Shown here: piece after piece, positions 27,125 to 36,742 of the stretch | Layout of the letters: every line of letters starts with the position of its first letter | Numbering within the stretch: the first letter of the stretch is position 1 | NCBI RefSeq assembly: GCF_028912405.1 | Contig: NZ_JAKELO010000002.1 | Span: 1,373,276-1,437,275 of the forward strand | Length of the DNA stretch: 64,000 nt | Direction of reading: 5' to 3' | Origin: Methanogenium marinum | GTDB taxonomy: Archaea; Halobacteriota; Methanomicrobia; Methanomicrobiales; Methanomicrobiaceae | Made by a program: the position numbers and the translations under genes | Notes under the pieces: generated by a model | What the model was told of the DNA's origin: nothing | The model's database searches: none | Seen by the model: only the letters and a program-made list of their open reading frames with translations

Positions 27125-29779
27125 ATGGAAATGTCCCAGGTTTCAGATGACCCAATCTCAGTTCTTTATGTAGATGATGAACCGGCGCTGTTGGAGATAG
27201 GGAAGATATACCTGGAACGAGCTGAAGGCATACGTGTCACAACAACGGAAACGCCTGAAGAGGCTATTCGGTTACTTGTGAGAGGTGAGTTTGATGCTAT
27301 TGTCTCTGATTATCAGATGCCGGGAATGGATGGTATTTTATTTCTCAAGTACATCCGCAGAACATATGGGGATCTGCCCTTCCTGCTCTTCACCGGGAAG
27401 GGACGTGAGGAGATTGTCATAGAGGCACTCAACAATGGTGCCGACTATTATGTGGAGAAAGCCGGAGTCCCAGAGCCCCAGTTTGCCGATCTGGTGCACA
27501 AAATCCGCCTTGCCGTCTCACGCTGTCGCACAGAACAGGTTCTCCGCAGCACCTACAATAAACTTCAGTCCTCCTCTGAACAACTGGCGGTCTATTCTGA
27601 GGAACTGAACATCCGCGAAGAAGAACTATATGCGATGAAGGAGGCCCTCCGGGAGTCTGAACAGATGTATGAAGGAATATTTGCATACACTGGTTCTGCG
27701 ACGGCGATCCTGGAAGAAGATATGACAATATCTCTTGCAAATCCTGCGTTTGCAGACATTTCCGGATATTCCCAAGAAGAGATTGAAGGCCGTATGAAAT
27801 GGTCTTCCTTTGTCCACCCGGATGACCTCTCCCGTCTGCAGGAGTACCATCGGTCACGAAGATGTTCCCCGGGGAGTGCGCCGGAAAACTATGAATTTAA
27901 GTTTGTTGACTGTTTGGGAAATGTGCGTACAATTTATATGACAATTGGCCTCATTCCCGGAACCAGTCGGTCGGTCGCCTCCCATATTGACATCACCGAA
28001 CTGAAAGAAATGCGGGATCGCCTGACACTCATTGGGAATATTCTGGATGATTCATTGAATGAGATTTATTTCTTTGATTCAAATACTCTCAGATTTACGC
28101 AGGCGAATCGTGGTGCCCGGGAGAACCTTGGATATTCAACAGAAGAACTCATGGCCCTCACCCCGGTTGATCTGAAACCGGAATGCACTGACGAATCTTT
28201 CCGGAAAGTTATTGCGCCCCTTCTTCTTGGAGAGAAAGATATCGTCAGTTTCACAACAATACACCGCCGTAAAGACGGCACAGAGTATCCGGTTGAGGTG
28301 CATGTTCATCTCTCCCATGTGGTTTCACCTCCGGTCTTTGTTGCAATGATCATCGATATAACCAGTCGCCAGAATTTAGAGGAGGAGACCCGTATCCTCC
28401 GGCACATGGTAGATGGTGCCCCATCTGCGATCACCATACATGACTATGACGGCCGGTTTATTTATGCAAACAGGAGCACACTCGAAATGCATGGTAACTC
28501 CCATGATGAATTTATTTCTCTCCGGCTGCAGGACATCGTTGTACCATCCTCTCCAACATGGTTTGAAGACAATTTCCTGGAAGTGAAAGAGAAGGGAGAG
28601 ATCTCATTTGAGGGAGAGCGGCGTCGCAAAGATGGGACAATTTACCCGGTCTTTGTGCATCTTTCACAAGCAAGGTGGGGAGACAAGGCGGTGGTCCTGA
28701 GCATCGCAGAGGACACCACTGAGTCGAGGAAGATAGTAAATGCTCTTCGGGAGAGCAGAATACAGCTTGGATATGCCCTTGATGCTGCCAATGAAGGTAT
28801 ATGGGACTGGGATATCGCCAGAGAGAAGGCATATTTCAGCCCGCATTACCTCAAAATGCTTGGCTATGAACCAGATGAGTTTGCAATAACCTACGATGCC
28901 TGGTGGAATTATGTACATCCGGACGATCGCCCTGTTCTGGAATCCATCATTCAGGAGACTCTTTCCGTGCAAAAAGATTATGTCGGAGAATTCCGGATGC
29001 TCAAGAAGGACGGTTCATATCTCTGGGTTTTCGCCCGTGGACGGGTAATGGAGACAGACAGCGAGGGGCGACCGCTACGGATGGTGGGCACCCATACAGA
29101 TATCAGCGAACGAAAACAGGTGGAAGAGGCCCTGCGGCTGGCAAACAGAAAGTTGCAGCTCTTGTCAGGAATCACCCGTCATGACATTCTGAACCAGGCG
29201 ATGGCATTGAACGGATATATTTCTCTCTTAGAGGAGATGAACCCTGACCCGGCACTTGGGGATTATCTGCAGAAGATGCATCAGGCAGCACTCCTGATCG
29301 AGCAGACAATTGCCTTTACCCGTGAGTATGAGCGGATTGGCCAGAATGAACCGAAATGGATTTCTCTTCAGGCTGTGGCTGAAGATCTTGCGATGAATGC
29401 TGACCTGAGGGTTATGATTTCCTGTGAGGATGTTGAGGTGTTTGCAGATCCTCTTATCACTACCGTCTTCTCCAATTTGATAGATAATATCATCCGTCAT
29501 GGTGGGGGGGCAACTGATGTCGTGGTTTCCTGCGCCCCCGCAGAATCAGGGAAGTTCACTATCGCATGGGAGGATAATGGTATAGGTGTTCCGAATGCCC
29601 TGAAAAAACGGATCTTTGATCGGGGATACGGCAACAATACTGGTCTGGGCCTTTTTTATGTTCGGGAAATTCTTTCGATTACCGGCATCACGATATGTGA
29701 GTGTGGAACAGAAGGTCGGGGTGCCCGTTTTGAACTGGTGGTACCTCCCGGTGGATGGCGGATGGACGGGAGACGGTAA
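27125..29779 (+). CDS. Hybrid sensor: receiver domain, multiple PAS domains and HATPase
   Basis: 884 residues, no membrane helix. An N-terminal receiver (about 9-125, Asp62 in VSDYQMPGMDG) is followed by four PAS/PAC units (about 180-295, 300-420, 425-545 and 550-675), then an H-box of the methanogen type with His686 (GITRHDILNQ) and a HATPase (DNGIGV, GYGNNTGLGLFYV). The H-box matches that of the kinase at 30671-32599. The receiver at the N-terminus implies input from another kinase. The ATG follows TATTATATAC (about 27058-27067). Confidence 0.9.
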   Translation: MEMSQVSDDPISVLYVDDEPALLEIGKIYLERAEGIRVTTTETPEEAIRLLVRGEFDAIVSDYQMPGMDGILFLKYIRRTYGDLPFLLFTGKGREEIVIEALNNGADYYVEKAGVPEPQFADLVHKIRLAVSRCRTEQVLRSTYNKLQSSSEQLAVYSEELNIREEELYAMKEALRESEQMYEGIFAYTGSATAILEEDMTISLANPAFADISGYSQEEIEGRMKWSSFVHPDDLSRLQEYHRSRRCSPGSAPENYEFKFVDCLGNVRTIYMTIGLIPGTSRSVASHIDITELKEMRDRLTLIGNILDDSLNEIYFFDSNTLRFTQANRGARENLGYSTEELMALTPVDLKPECTDESFRKVIAPLLLGEKDIVSFTTIHRRKDGTEYPVEVHVHLSHVVSPPVFVAMIIDITSRQNLEEETRILRHMVDGAPSAITIHDYDGRFIYANRSTLEMHGNSHDEFISLRLQDIVVPSSPTWFEDNFLEVKEKGEISFEGERRRKDGTIYPVFVHLSQARWGDKAVVLSIAEDTTESRKIVNALRESRIQLGYALDAANEGIWDWDIAREKAYFSPHYLKMLGYEPDEFAITYDAWWNYVHPDDRPVLESIIQETLSVQKDYVGEFRMLKKDGSYLWVFARGRVMETDSEGRPLRMVGTHTDISERKQVEEALRLANRKLQLLSGITRHDILNQAMALNGYISLLEEMNPDPALGDYLQKMHQAALLIEQTIAFTREYERIGQNEPKWISLQAVAEDLAMNADLRVMISCEDVEVFADPLITTVFSNLIDNIIRHGGGATDVVVSCAPAESGKFTIAWEDNGIGVPNALKKRIFDRGYGNNTGLGLFYVREILSITGITICECGTEGRGARFELVVPPGGWRMDGRR

Positions 29780-29974
29780 CTATTTGGTCCAATCATGCGA
29801 TTTTGAAGTGAATTTTTCCTTATCTTATGGTCCAAAAGAGATTCCGGAAAAGCATCGGAAATCCGGTCTCTGATCATACCGGGACAGATCTGTGATAAAA
29901 ATGACCCTGAAATAGTATTTACACCGTAACAGACTGAAGATGCCAGCCCGGCAGTTTTCTGCCCTCTTTTTTCA

Positions 29975-30625
29975 TCAATTCCCTGCCTCTCCCGGGAATC
30001 GTATTTTCCACGTTGTCCCCTCATCATCCCGGTGTTCGGTTGTCCCCCTGAGTCGGTAGCGAACAATGTGCTCTGCAACTGACATGCTGATAGCCTCGTC
30101 TTCTTGCTCAACATTGGGGTGGGCATACTCGGGAAACCCGTCGTCTGCAACGACAAGAGTATACCAGCCATCTGCATCGGGACCTGTGAATGAAATTTCC
30201 AATTTTCCCTCTTCAACTCCTTCAAATGAGTAAAGGAGGGAATTTCGTATTATTTCTGCGAGAACAAAGGCACAGGGAACTGCACAGGTGGCAGGTAGTA
30301 ATGTCTCACCGCATTTTACTGAAAACACAACCCATGTCTGTGTACAGTGGGTTAGACGGACAGATTTGGCAATCTTATCAAAGAGGAGCTGAGTATCTAC
30401 ACCGGTAGGGGTGCCTGACATATACATTATCCCATGGACAATCGCCATTACCTTTGTGAGTGTCAGCAGTTCACGCATGAAGTGAAGGGCATCTTCGTCT
30501 GCTGTCTGGGCCATTCGGATATCAAAAAGGCCAGCGATGACCCGGAGGTCATCTGCCACCCCGCGGTGCATACGTGACTCACTTTTGTTCAGTTCCCCTT
30601 CTGTTGCCCCCCGGTGTCCGTTCAT
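29975..30625 (-). CDS. Small cytosolic histidine-kinase-like protein (HisKA_2/HATPase)
   Basis: 216 residues without a sensor domain. An N-terminal helical segment (SRMHRGVADDLRVIAGLFDIR) resembles the HisKA_2 pattern, with a His before R-G-V instead of the usual H-R-V-K-N-N. A divergent HATPase follows (about 100-210; N-box AEIIRNSLLYSF, G-box VVADDGF). The second glycine-rich box is hard to see, so ATP binding is uncertain. It lies between two large kinases and may be an accessory or degenerate kinase. Confidence 0.65.
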   Translation of the reverse strand: MNGHRGATEGELNKSESRMHRGVADDLRVIAGLFDIRMAQTADEDALHFMRELLTLTKVMAIVHGIMYMSGTPTGVDTQLLFDKIAKSVRLTHCTQTWVVFSVKCGETLLPATCAVPCAFVLAEIIRNSLLYSFEGVEEGKLEISFTGPDADGWYTLVVADDGFPEYAHPNVEQEDEAISMSVAEHIVRYRLRGTTEHRDDEGTTWKIRFPGEAGN

Positions 30626-30670
30626 AAGGGAAAATGTTCATTTCAGGATATAATATGCTTGTATGGCATT

Positions 30671-32599
30671 TCATTCATCTTCCGGGTGCAGGCGCCATGC
30701 GGTAGATGGCACTTCCATCTCGAAACAGGCCCCCTCCCTTTCTGTCCCGCATTCACGGATAGTGATGCCTGTGATGGCGAGGATCTCTGCCACCAGAAAT
30801 AGTCCATATCCGGTATTTGACCCATATCCCTGTTGGAATATTTTGTCCTTTTTTTGTGTGGCAACTCCGTCCCCGTTGTCGGTGACAATAATATACCCGT
30901 TCTCTCCTGATATGCCTTTAAATGAGATTTCAATTGCTGATAGGTGTTCCCCCCCGTGCCTGATTGCATTTTCAAAAAGATTGTAAAATACTTTTTCAAG
31001 CATCGGGTCGGCGCATATCTCTGCACCACCTGTCTGCACGGTAAATTGCAGATATGGAGCGTGTATTGCTGAAAGGGCGTTGTCGACAACATCCGAGAGG
31101 GGTTGGAACCGGGGGTCTTCAAGACCCATAGACTCACAGTCGCGGGCAAAGGTAAGCTGGCGTTCAATTTTTTTGAGAGTTTCATTCATCCTTGTAAGAT
31201 GGTCAGAGAGTTCAGGGCATTGTTTGGTGAGTTCTTCCAGAAGGTCACAGTACATCCCAAGGACTGCAAGCTGGTTGAGAACGTCATGGCGTGTGATGGT
31301 GGACAGAAGTGAGAGCTTTCGGTTTGCAGCCCTGAGACGTTTTTCCACTTCTGTTTTTTCCTTAAGTTCGGTGTCAAGGGCTATTTTCTGCGTTTGTATC
31401 TCTGTCAGATCATCTCCCAATCGTCTGACGAGAATACGAATTGAATCTTCAAGTCGGCCAAGTTCATACCCGTGTGTTCGGCGGATTTCATGTGCAAGAT
31501 TCCCCTGGGCAATCTCATCTACATCTTCCGCAATCATCTCCACCGGGCGTCCCAGAGTATAGGCGACAATATAAGCAACCCCTGCAGCAAAGATCAGCCC
31601 GCATATAAGGATAAGAATATACTGGGAGAGGCTTTTTGCAAGTGAGGCACTGAGGTCTTCTGTGGAGTAGATCACTATTGCAGCATAGAGGGTTTCTGAA
31701 GGAGCGATTGTGCCATTGTCTGGGTCAATTAAGAAGATGTGGACCAGTCGTTCCTGATCCGGAAAGGTCTTTTCGATACCTTCCCCGGTTCGGAGCACCC
31801 GTGCTGTTGTGGTGGTGATTTCATCCGGGGAGAGGTAGGGCTGGCTGGCATACCAGTTTTCAATCTCTTTCGGGCTTTTTTCAACAAATACGCCATTTAC
31901 ATCAACCACCAGGACTGATGCAATTGCATTATCCGCTTCTTCAAGCTGGTATGTGACATCACCAAACGAGAAAAAAAGAGCCCTTGGATCAGCTAATTGT
32001 TCATTAAAGAGGCTGATTCCCAGGATATAGTGGTGATCTGATGTCGGAATGTATGCATACTTGCGGATAAGGGTCGGGTCCAGTACACTCCGTTCCCAGG
32101 GATCACCCACATACATGGTTCCTTTTCGGATAGTAGTGAGGCGTTCTGAAAAGGCGGGATATGATGAAATTTCCACCCCCATCTGACCTGCATCTGTTGT
32201 GTCTATGATCACATTCTCCTGATCAATGATGTAGAGGTGTACGTCATTGGAAAAATTTTCCTGAATGGTGGCACCAAGAAGGGGCAGATCCATGTTTGCC
32301 GGATCACTGCCTGCTGCTGCATATGCTGCCTCCATTTGGTTAAGAGCCTCGTTCATCGATGGGTCATAGATGGAACTGAGGACCATTGTTCCTTGCGAAA
32401 CCAGTGTGACTGCCGTTATGATCGCTGTCTCGCTCTGCTCAATATTTTCAGAATATGACGTGATGAGACGTTCTTTTTCAGTGGTAAATCCATAGTAAGA
32501 GCATGTGCAGATAAGAAGTGTAAAGATGAGGAAAAATATCAGCATGATCTTTGTCCCGATGGAGAGGTTAATCATTTTTTTGACTGTTTTTTTCTCCAT
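30671..32599 (-). CDS. Membrane sensor kinase with extracellular dCACHE-like domain, HAMP and HATPase
   Basis: 643 residues from the ATG at 32599, chosen because GAGG lies six bases upstream; the longer start at 32674 adds an unconserved 25 residues. Order: first helix (about 14-35), extracellular sensor (about 36-305), second helix (about 310-335), HAMP (about 336-390), coiled coil, H-box His438 (TITRHDVLNQ), HATPase (NAIRHGG, DNGDGV, GYGSNTGYGLFLV). The H-box and ATPase closely resemble those of the hybrid sensor at 27125-29779, so the kinases here share ancestry. Confidence 0.9.
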   Translation of the reverse strand: MEKKTVKKMINLSIGTKIMLIFFLIFTLLICTCSYYGFTTEKERLITSYSENIEQSETAIITAVTLVSQGTMVLSSIYDPSMNEALNQMEAAYAAAGSDPANMDLPLLGATIQENFSNDVHLYIIDQENVIIDTTDAGQMGVEISSYPAFSERLTTIRKGTMYVGDPWERSVLDPTLIRKYAYIPTSDHHYILGISLFNEQLADPRALFFSFGDVTYQLEEADNAIASVLVVDVNGVFVEKSPKEIENWYASQPYLSPDEITTTTARVLRTGEGIEKTFPDQERLVHIFLIDPDNGTIAPSETLYAAIVIYSTEDLSASLAKSLSQYILILICGLIFAAGVAYIVAYTLGRPVEMIAEDVDEIAQGNLAHEIRRTHGYELGRLEDSIRILVRRLGDDLTEIQTQKIALDTELKEKTEVEKRLRAANRKLSLLSTITRHDVLNQLAVLGMYCDLLEELTKQCPELSDHLTRMNETLKKIERQLTFARDCESMGLEDPRFQPLSDVVDNALSAIHAPYLQFTVQTGGAEICADPMLEKVFYNLFENAIRHGGEHLSAIEISFKGISGENGYIIVTDNGDGVATQKKDKIFQQGYGSNTGYGLFLVAEILAITGITIRECGTEREGACFEMEVPSTAWRLHPEDE

Positions 32600-32725
32600 T
32601 CGTGCCTCATCTGATATACTATTAAAAAGTTTATCTTTGTGCGAAAATATTAATTTATTGAATCGGGTTTCCACAATTATAGTATATATATGTGTATATT
32701 GTGGCTTAAATAATGAATTGGGATT

Positions 32726-33640
32726 TTATGGGATGTATCCGCGCTGTACAGCATCCAATGGGATGGCACCACGGTGAACTGCAGTTGCAACCAGTGCCCC
32801 GTCATACCCTTCTTCAGAGACTGTTACACAATCCTTTTCAGATGCAAGACCTCCGCCGTAAAAGAGGGTGCCTTCGTACGCCGAGCGCATCTCCGCAAGG
32901 TAGGGTGGCAGTCCCTGTTCTGTCCCTACAGAGCCGAGGTTAATAATAATACAGACATCATAGTCCCAGGCATTTGCATTTCTCAAAAATGCTGCAGGTG
33001 ATTCGCCTGTTGGGTAGATACGGTCGGCCTTTAGGTCAACGGTGAGGGCCCCCCCATGATATGCTCCGAGTTTGTTTCCGCCGGTTTCTGTGGAGATGAC
33101 CGGGAAGATACCAGCCTGACGGTCTTCTTCACTCACCGTAAACGCACGATGCCCGCGGTTGACATAGCTTTTCTTCAGGATGTTGCAGCAGGCCCGGACA
33201 CCTTCTTCATTGTCGTGGCCGGTCTGTTCAACACCGTCAAGGTCGGCCACATAGCCATAGACTGGTTTCATCGCCGCGGTATATGCAGCGGGCGTGGCAT
33301 CCGGGACCAGTCCCCAGTCAAGGGGCCGGTAGCTCTCCCGGTTTCCGGATTGTCCCTGGACGACAAATCCTCCCATGATATCGATTGCAAGTAAAATGTC
33401 CATAAAAATTCTGTTAAAAAAAGGGGCCCATGGGGCAAAAAACTGTGCTTGTTCCGGATGGATTAGGGAGTTTCTGTCCCACTGCATTTTGCCTGCAATG
33501 ACAACGAGGGTAAATCCGATGCAGAGCGCCAGAAGCACGGCGAATACAATCGGGACGATGAATTTGATGCCTTCTTTGCTTCTTCCTGTCTTTGCCTCAA
33601 CACCCCGGAGGGAATTGGAATGGGACGAAATTTTTTCCAT
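32726..33640 (-). CDS. HisA/HisF-related protein with an N-terminal membrane segment
   Basis: About 304 residues. From residue 80 on it is a HisA-like TIM barrel of the methanogen hisA/hisF-related group: LLAIDIMGGFVVQG at the first strand, YVADLDGVE, a GGG loop (LFYGGGLASE) and GYDGALVATAVHRG at the last strand. Its substrate is not known. Before it lies an 80-residue extension with one clear membrane helix (about 28-51, FIVPIVFAVLLALCIGF). Unmodified relatives would begin at the Met of MDILLAIDIMGG (ATG at 33403). I extend to the ATG at 33640 because the open frame and hydrophobic composition look genuine, but this is uncertain. Confidence 0.72.
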   Translation of the reverse strand: MEKISSHSNSLRGVEAKTGRSKEGIKFIVPIVFAVLLALCIGFTLVVIAGKMQWDRNSLIHPEQAQFFAPWAPFFNRIFMDILLAIDIMGGFVVQGQSGNRESYRPLDWGLVPDATPAAYTAAMKPVYGYVADLDGVEQTGHDNEEGVRACCNILKKSYVNRGHRAFTVSEEDRQAGIFPVISTETGGNKLGAYHGGALTVDLKADRIYPTGESPAAFLRNANAWDYDVCIIINLGSVGTEQGLPPYLAEMRSAYEGTLFYGGGLASEKDCVTVSEEGYDGALVATAVHRGAIPLDAVQRGYIP

Positions 33641-33916
33641 CAATCAGTTTCCCGAATTCGCCCAATTTATCACCAAATTCAACAATAGGCTCGTATTAAA
33701 ATATAATTGTTAATTGTGAAAGTTTTCATGAATTGGCGATTGGCTCAGGTGCACGAAATAGTTCTGGTAAAAGAGAGTTTATAGAAATCCTCTCGATTAT
33801 GAAAAGAGGTTTATTTTAAAAAAATTAAAAATCTATTTGAATTTAAAATTGGAATGATAAATCAGAAAGGTTATCTCCTCATTTTTAATAGTAAGATATA
33901 AGGGGCGGGGGACAGC
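33641..33916. promoter_or_regulatory. Divergent spacer before the PAS/HAMP sensor
   Basis: 276 AT-rich bases between divergent genes. On the right, AAGATATAAGG (33893-33903) could be a TATA box, followed by GGGGCGGGGG (33902-33911), a G-rich ribosome-site candidate for the next gene. No coding sequence. Confidence 0.35.
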
Positions 33917-36091
33917 CTGAAGAGTCAGCACACATTATCCAAAATAGTTTCACTGACCATTATCGTAGCGTTGGCTGTTGCTATTACTATATCTTGTGTC
34001 TTTTTGTATACCGTTGCCATTGAGAACATTGAAAAAACGTTTTATGAAAGTCAGCAGTCAGCAGAAAAACAAATTGCAGGCTCTTCGAATCTGATTGACC
34101 AGTGTAACCGTATACATGGAGCGACCTTCGACAGTCAGCTTGAAAAGGGTCTTACAGAGTTTCAGACTATATATATATCATCAGGGGGAGATCCGTCTGC
34201 AATCGATCTCTTTGTTCTGAAAGAGGAGATGGAGCAATATACCGCAGCAGAAGTGGATCTTTATATTATCAATGCGGAAGGCGTTATTGAATATGCCACC
34301 TATGAAGATGATATAGGGATTGATTTCAGCATCTATCCAAAATTTTTTGAAGAATTTACTAAAATACGTCAGGGAGATGTGTTTGTGCCGGATCGCAGTG
34401 GCAATGGGGTGGACAAGGCCCAGGTAATGCGGAAGTTTGCCTACCTGCCAACTCCTGATCACCAGTATGTCCTTGAGATGAGCCTGAACATGGAGGATTT
34501 GCCAGATGAGCAGCGTTTTTTCACCTATGGTGAGATCATTCCCGCTATCACTGATAGCCATCCGGTAGTGACTGGTATTCGCTTTTACACGTCATCTTTT
34601 ACGCCCTTTGATGTGAACACCGAAGTTGAGGAGAACAATCCGGATGATGCAAAAAGTACCATCCTGCGTCAGGTGCGGGAGATGGGTGAACCGGTGATTG
34701 TTTCTGACCCGGAAAACCAGAGCGAAACACGTTACTTCGTCGTTGATATTGCTGATAACAGCTCTCCCATCAGTTCACTCCTGGATTTTTATGCAGAGGT
34801 GACCTACTCCACAAAGGCACGTGATGCAGCTGCTTTTCAGGCGCTCGTCACATACGGCATCATTCTGCTCCTTGGGCTTGGCATTGCCGCAATTTCAGGA
34901 ATTGTTATCTCCCGTCGCATTGCCCGGCCGGTTACCGATATTGTTGATGACATCGATATCATTGCCTCCGGAGATCTTGACCATACGATACGGCCCGCAC
35001 GAATTCCTGAACTCTCGCGAATTGCCGACAGCACTACGATTCTTGTCACAGAGCTGAAGGGAAAGATCGTTCAAATTAACCAGAAGAATCGTGAGCTTGT
35101 GATATCTGAGGGAGAAAAAACCCTGATATTAAATGCGGTCACTGAATCGGTATTCTTCCTTGATACCAGCTTTCATATTATCTGGGTGAATGCTGCAGGC
35201 AGGCGGAATATGTCTGCAGGGGACATAGATCCTGAGGGATGTATCTGCTACGCAGTCGTTCATGGCGAGCCGTCTGTTTGTAATAATTGTCCGATACCAG
35301 ATGCTCTGGAGCGCCATCATCCTGTGCAGGGGACAGTCGAGACAGTGGATGGCCGAATCACTGAGGTTATCGCTAGTCCGGTACTGGATGAAAGCGGTTT
35401 TTGCACCGGCATTGTGGTAACAGCTCTTGATGTGAGTGACCGTGAAGCGGCAATAGTAGCTCTTCGAACGAGTGAAGGGCAGTACAGGGATCTCTTCAAC
35501 GGCATGAAAACCGGATTTGCCCTGATTCATGAGGATGATAAGGGTGAAATCCGGTTCCTCACTGTTAACCCGGCTTTTGCAAGGATAACAGAGATCCGAA
35601 CAGAGGACGCTGATAATAGGGTGATTGATGAGATTCTGCCCGGCAGAGGAGATACGGGGCAGGAGATACTCCAGCGTCTCCGAGAGAACCGTTCTGAAGA
35701 ACCCATGGAGTTCCACTCAGAAAGATTGAATAAAGACCTGCGTATCATTGCTTTTTCCACCGCAAAGGAGAATGAGGCAGGCGTTCTCCTCGAGGATGTA
35801 ACCAGCATGGTTGAACTCAGGCAACAGCAGCGTGAGACACTTGAACAGATTGAGCAGAATCTGGAGCATCTCGCCATTCTCAATGATGAGATCAGAAACC
35901 CCCTGATGGTGATCCTCGGGTATACGGAACTTGACGAGGGTGTCTATGCTGATAAGATATATCAACAGATTAGCACAATCAATGAACTAGTCCGGCGGCT
36001 GGATCAACGTTGGCTGGAATCAGAGAAGGTCCGCGAATTCCTGCGCAAACATCATGAATGGGACCCGGAACAAACCGATGAAAAGTCCTGA
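33917..36091 (+). CDS. Membrane PAS/HAMP sensor with degenerate kinase core
   Basis: 724 residues if started at CTG 33917, 706 from TTG 33971. The CTG follows GGGGG by five bases and completes the first membrane helix (SKIVSLTIIVALAVAITIS); an in-frame stop at 33899 rules out anything earlier. Order: helix, extracellular sensor (about 40-300), second helix, HAMP, two PAS domains (about 385-500 and 510-620), then a short DHp-like helix pair. There the usual SHEIRNPL is NDEIRNPL, so the phospho-acceptor His is Asp, and no ATPase domain follows. It cannot act as a classical kinase. Confidence 0.82.
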   Translation: MKSQHTLSKIVSLTIIVALAVAITISCVFLYTVAIENIEKTFYESQQSAEKQIAGSSNLIDQCNRIHGATFDSQLEKGLTEFQTIYISSGGDPSAIDLFVLKEEMEQYTAAEVDLYIINAEGVIEYATYEDDIGIDFSIYPKFFEEFTKIRQGDVFVPDRSGNGVDKAQVMRKFAYLPTPDHQYVLEMSLNMEDLPDEQRFFTYGEIIPAITDSHPVVTGIRFYTSSFTPFDVNTEVEENNPDDAKSTILRQVREMGEPVIVSDPENQSETRYFVVDIADNSSPISSLLDFYAEVTYSTKARDAAAFQALVTYGIILLLGLGIAAISGIVISRRIARPVTDIVDDIDIIASGDLDHTIRPARIPELSRIADSTTILVTELKGKIVQINQKNRELVISEGEKTLILNAVTESVFFLDTSFHIIWVNAAGRRNMSAGDIDPEGCICYAVVHGEPSVCNNCPIPDALERHHPVQGTVETVDGRITEVIASPVLDESGFCTGIVVTALDVSDREAAIVALRTSEGQYRDLFNGMKTGFALIHEDDKGEIRFLTVNPAFARITEIRTEDADNRVIDEILPGRGDTGQEILQRLRENRSEEPMEFHSERLNKDLRIIAFSTAKENEAGVLLEDVTSMVELRQQQRETLEQIEQNLEHLAILNDEIRNPLMVILGYTELDEGVYADKIYQQISTINELVRRLDQRWLESEKVREFLRKHHEWDPEQTDEKS

Positions 36092-36189
36092 TTTTTTTGG
36101 CATTCGATCAATTTTGTCCCATTTTTCTGAGAGACAAGCGTTTAGGAGACAATGGGATGAATGGTGAAAAAACGTGTGTATTTCTAATT

Positions 36190-36597
36190 TTAAAAGAATG
36201 CATCTGAATAAGTACCAACAACCGTTGTCTCCGGGAGTGTTCCGTTCACAAGAAGGGCATACGTCTCTTCCCCCACGGTGAGGGTGGTGGTATCAGTGCG
36301 TGTTGTCTCAACTCCCTTTGCAAGACGTCCGATCGGGAAGATGAGGTCCGCCTGTTGCCACTCAGGCGCGTCGGGCGGTGTCTTCAGGTAGACAGATATG
36401 ACCGTATTGTCGCTTGCGGCCGTCCCGATGTTGGTCACGGTCAGGGTGACTGAGTAGGTGACGGTGAGGTTCTCAGGATCAGTTTCTACAACAGAGGTTG
36501 CTGTCCCGTAGCTGAGGGCCGGAGAGCCGGGTTCTCCAAATATTGCAAACAGAAACAGAAAACTGCCGATGATGATGAGGGGGATGTACCATTTCAT
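36190..36597 (-). CDS. Small membrane-anchored protein with beta-sandwich domain
   Basis: 135 residues from the ATG at 36597. One N-terminal helix (about 4-22) precedes a domain with repeated T/V-rich strands (VTYSVTLTVTNIGTAASDNT), typical of a CARDB/Ig-like extracellular fold. I do not recognise a specific family. The TTG at 36648 would add 17 residues and is less likely. It is a single gene, divergent from the cyclophilin gene. Confidence 0.6.
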   Translation of the reverse strand: MKWYIPLIIIGSFLFLFAIFGEPGSPALSYGTATSVVETDPENLTVTYSVTLTVTNIGTAASDNTVISVYLKTPPDAPEWQQADLIFPIGRLAKGVETTRTDTTTLTVGEETYALLVNGTLPETTVVGTYSDAFF

Positions 36598-36742
36598 CTG
36601 GCGATAGGTTAGGGGGCAGATGGATATCTCTGTTGTGGCACAGGACAACCCGGAACCTATGATTATTTATCTGCGTGGGTGTAAAAAGACTGAGAATACA
36701 GGTGCAAATTAGTGCCTGCATATCATAAAGGAGTAATTCCCT

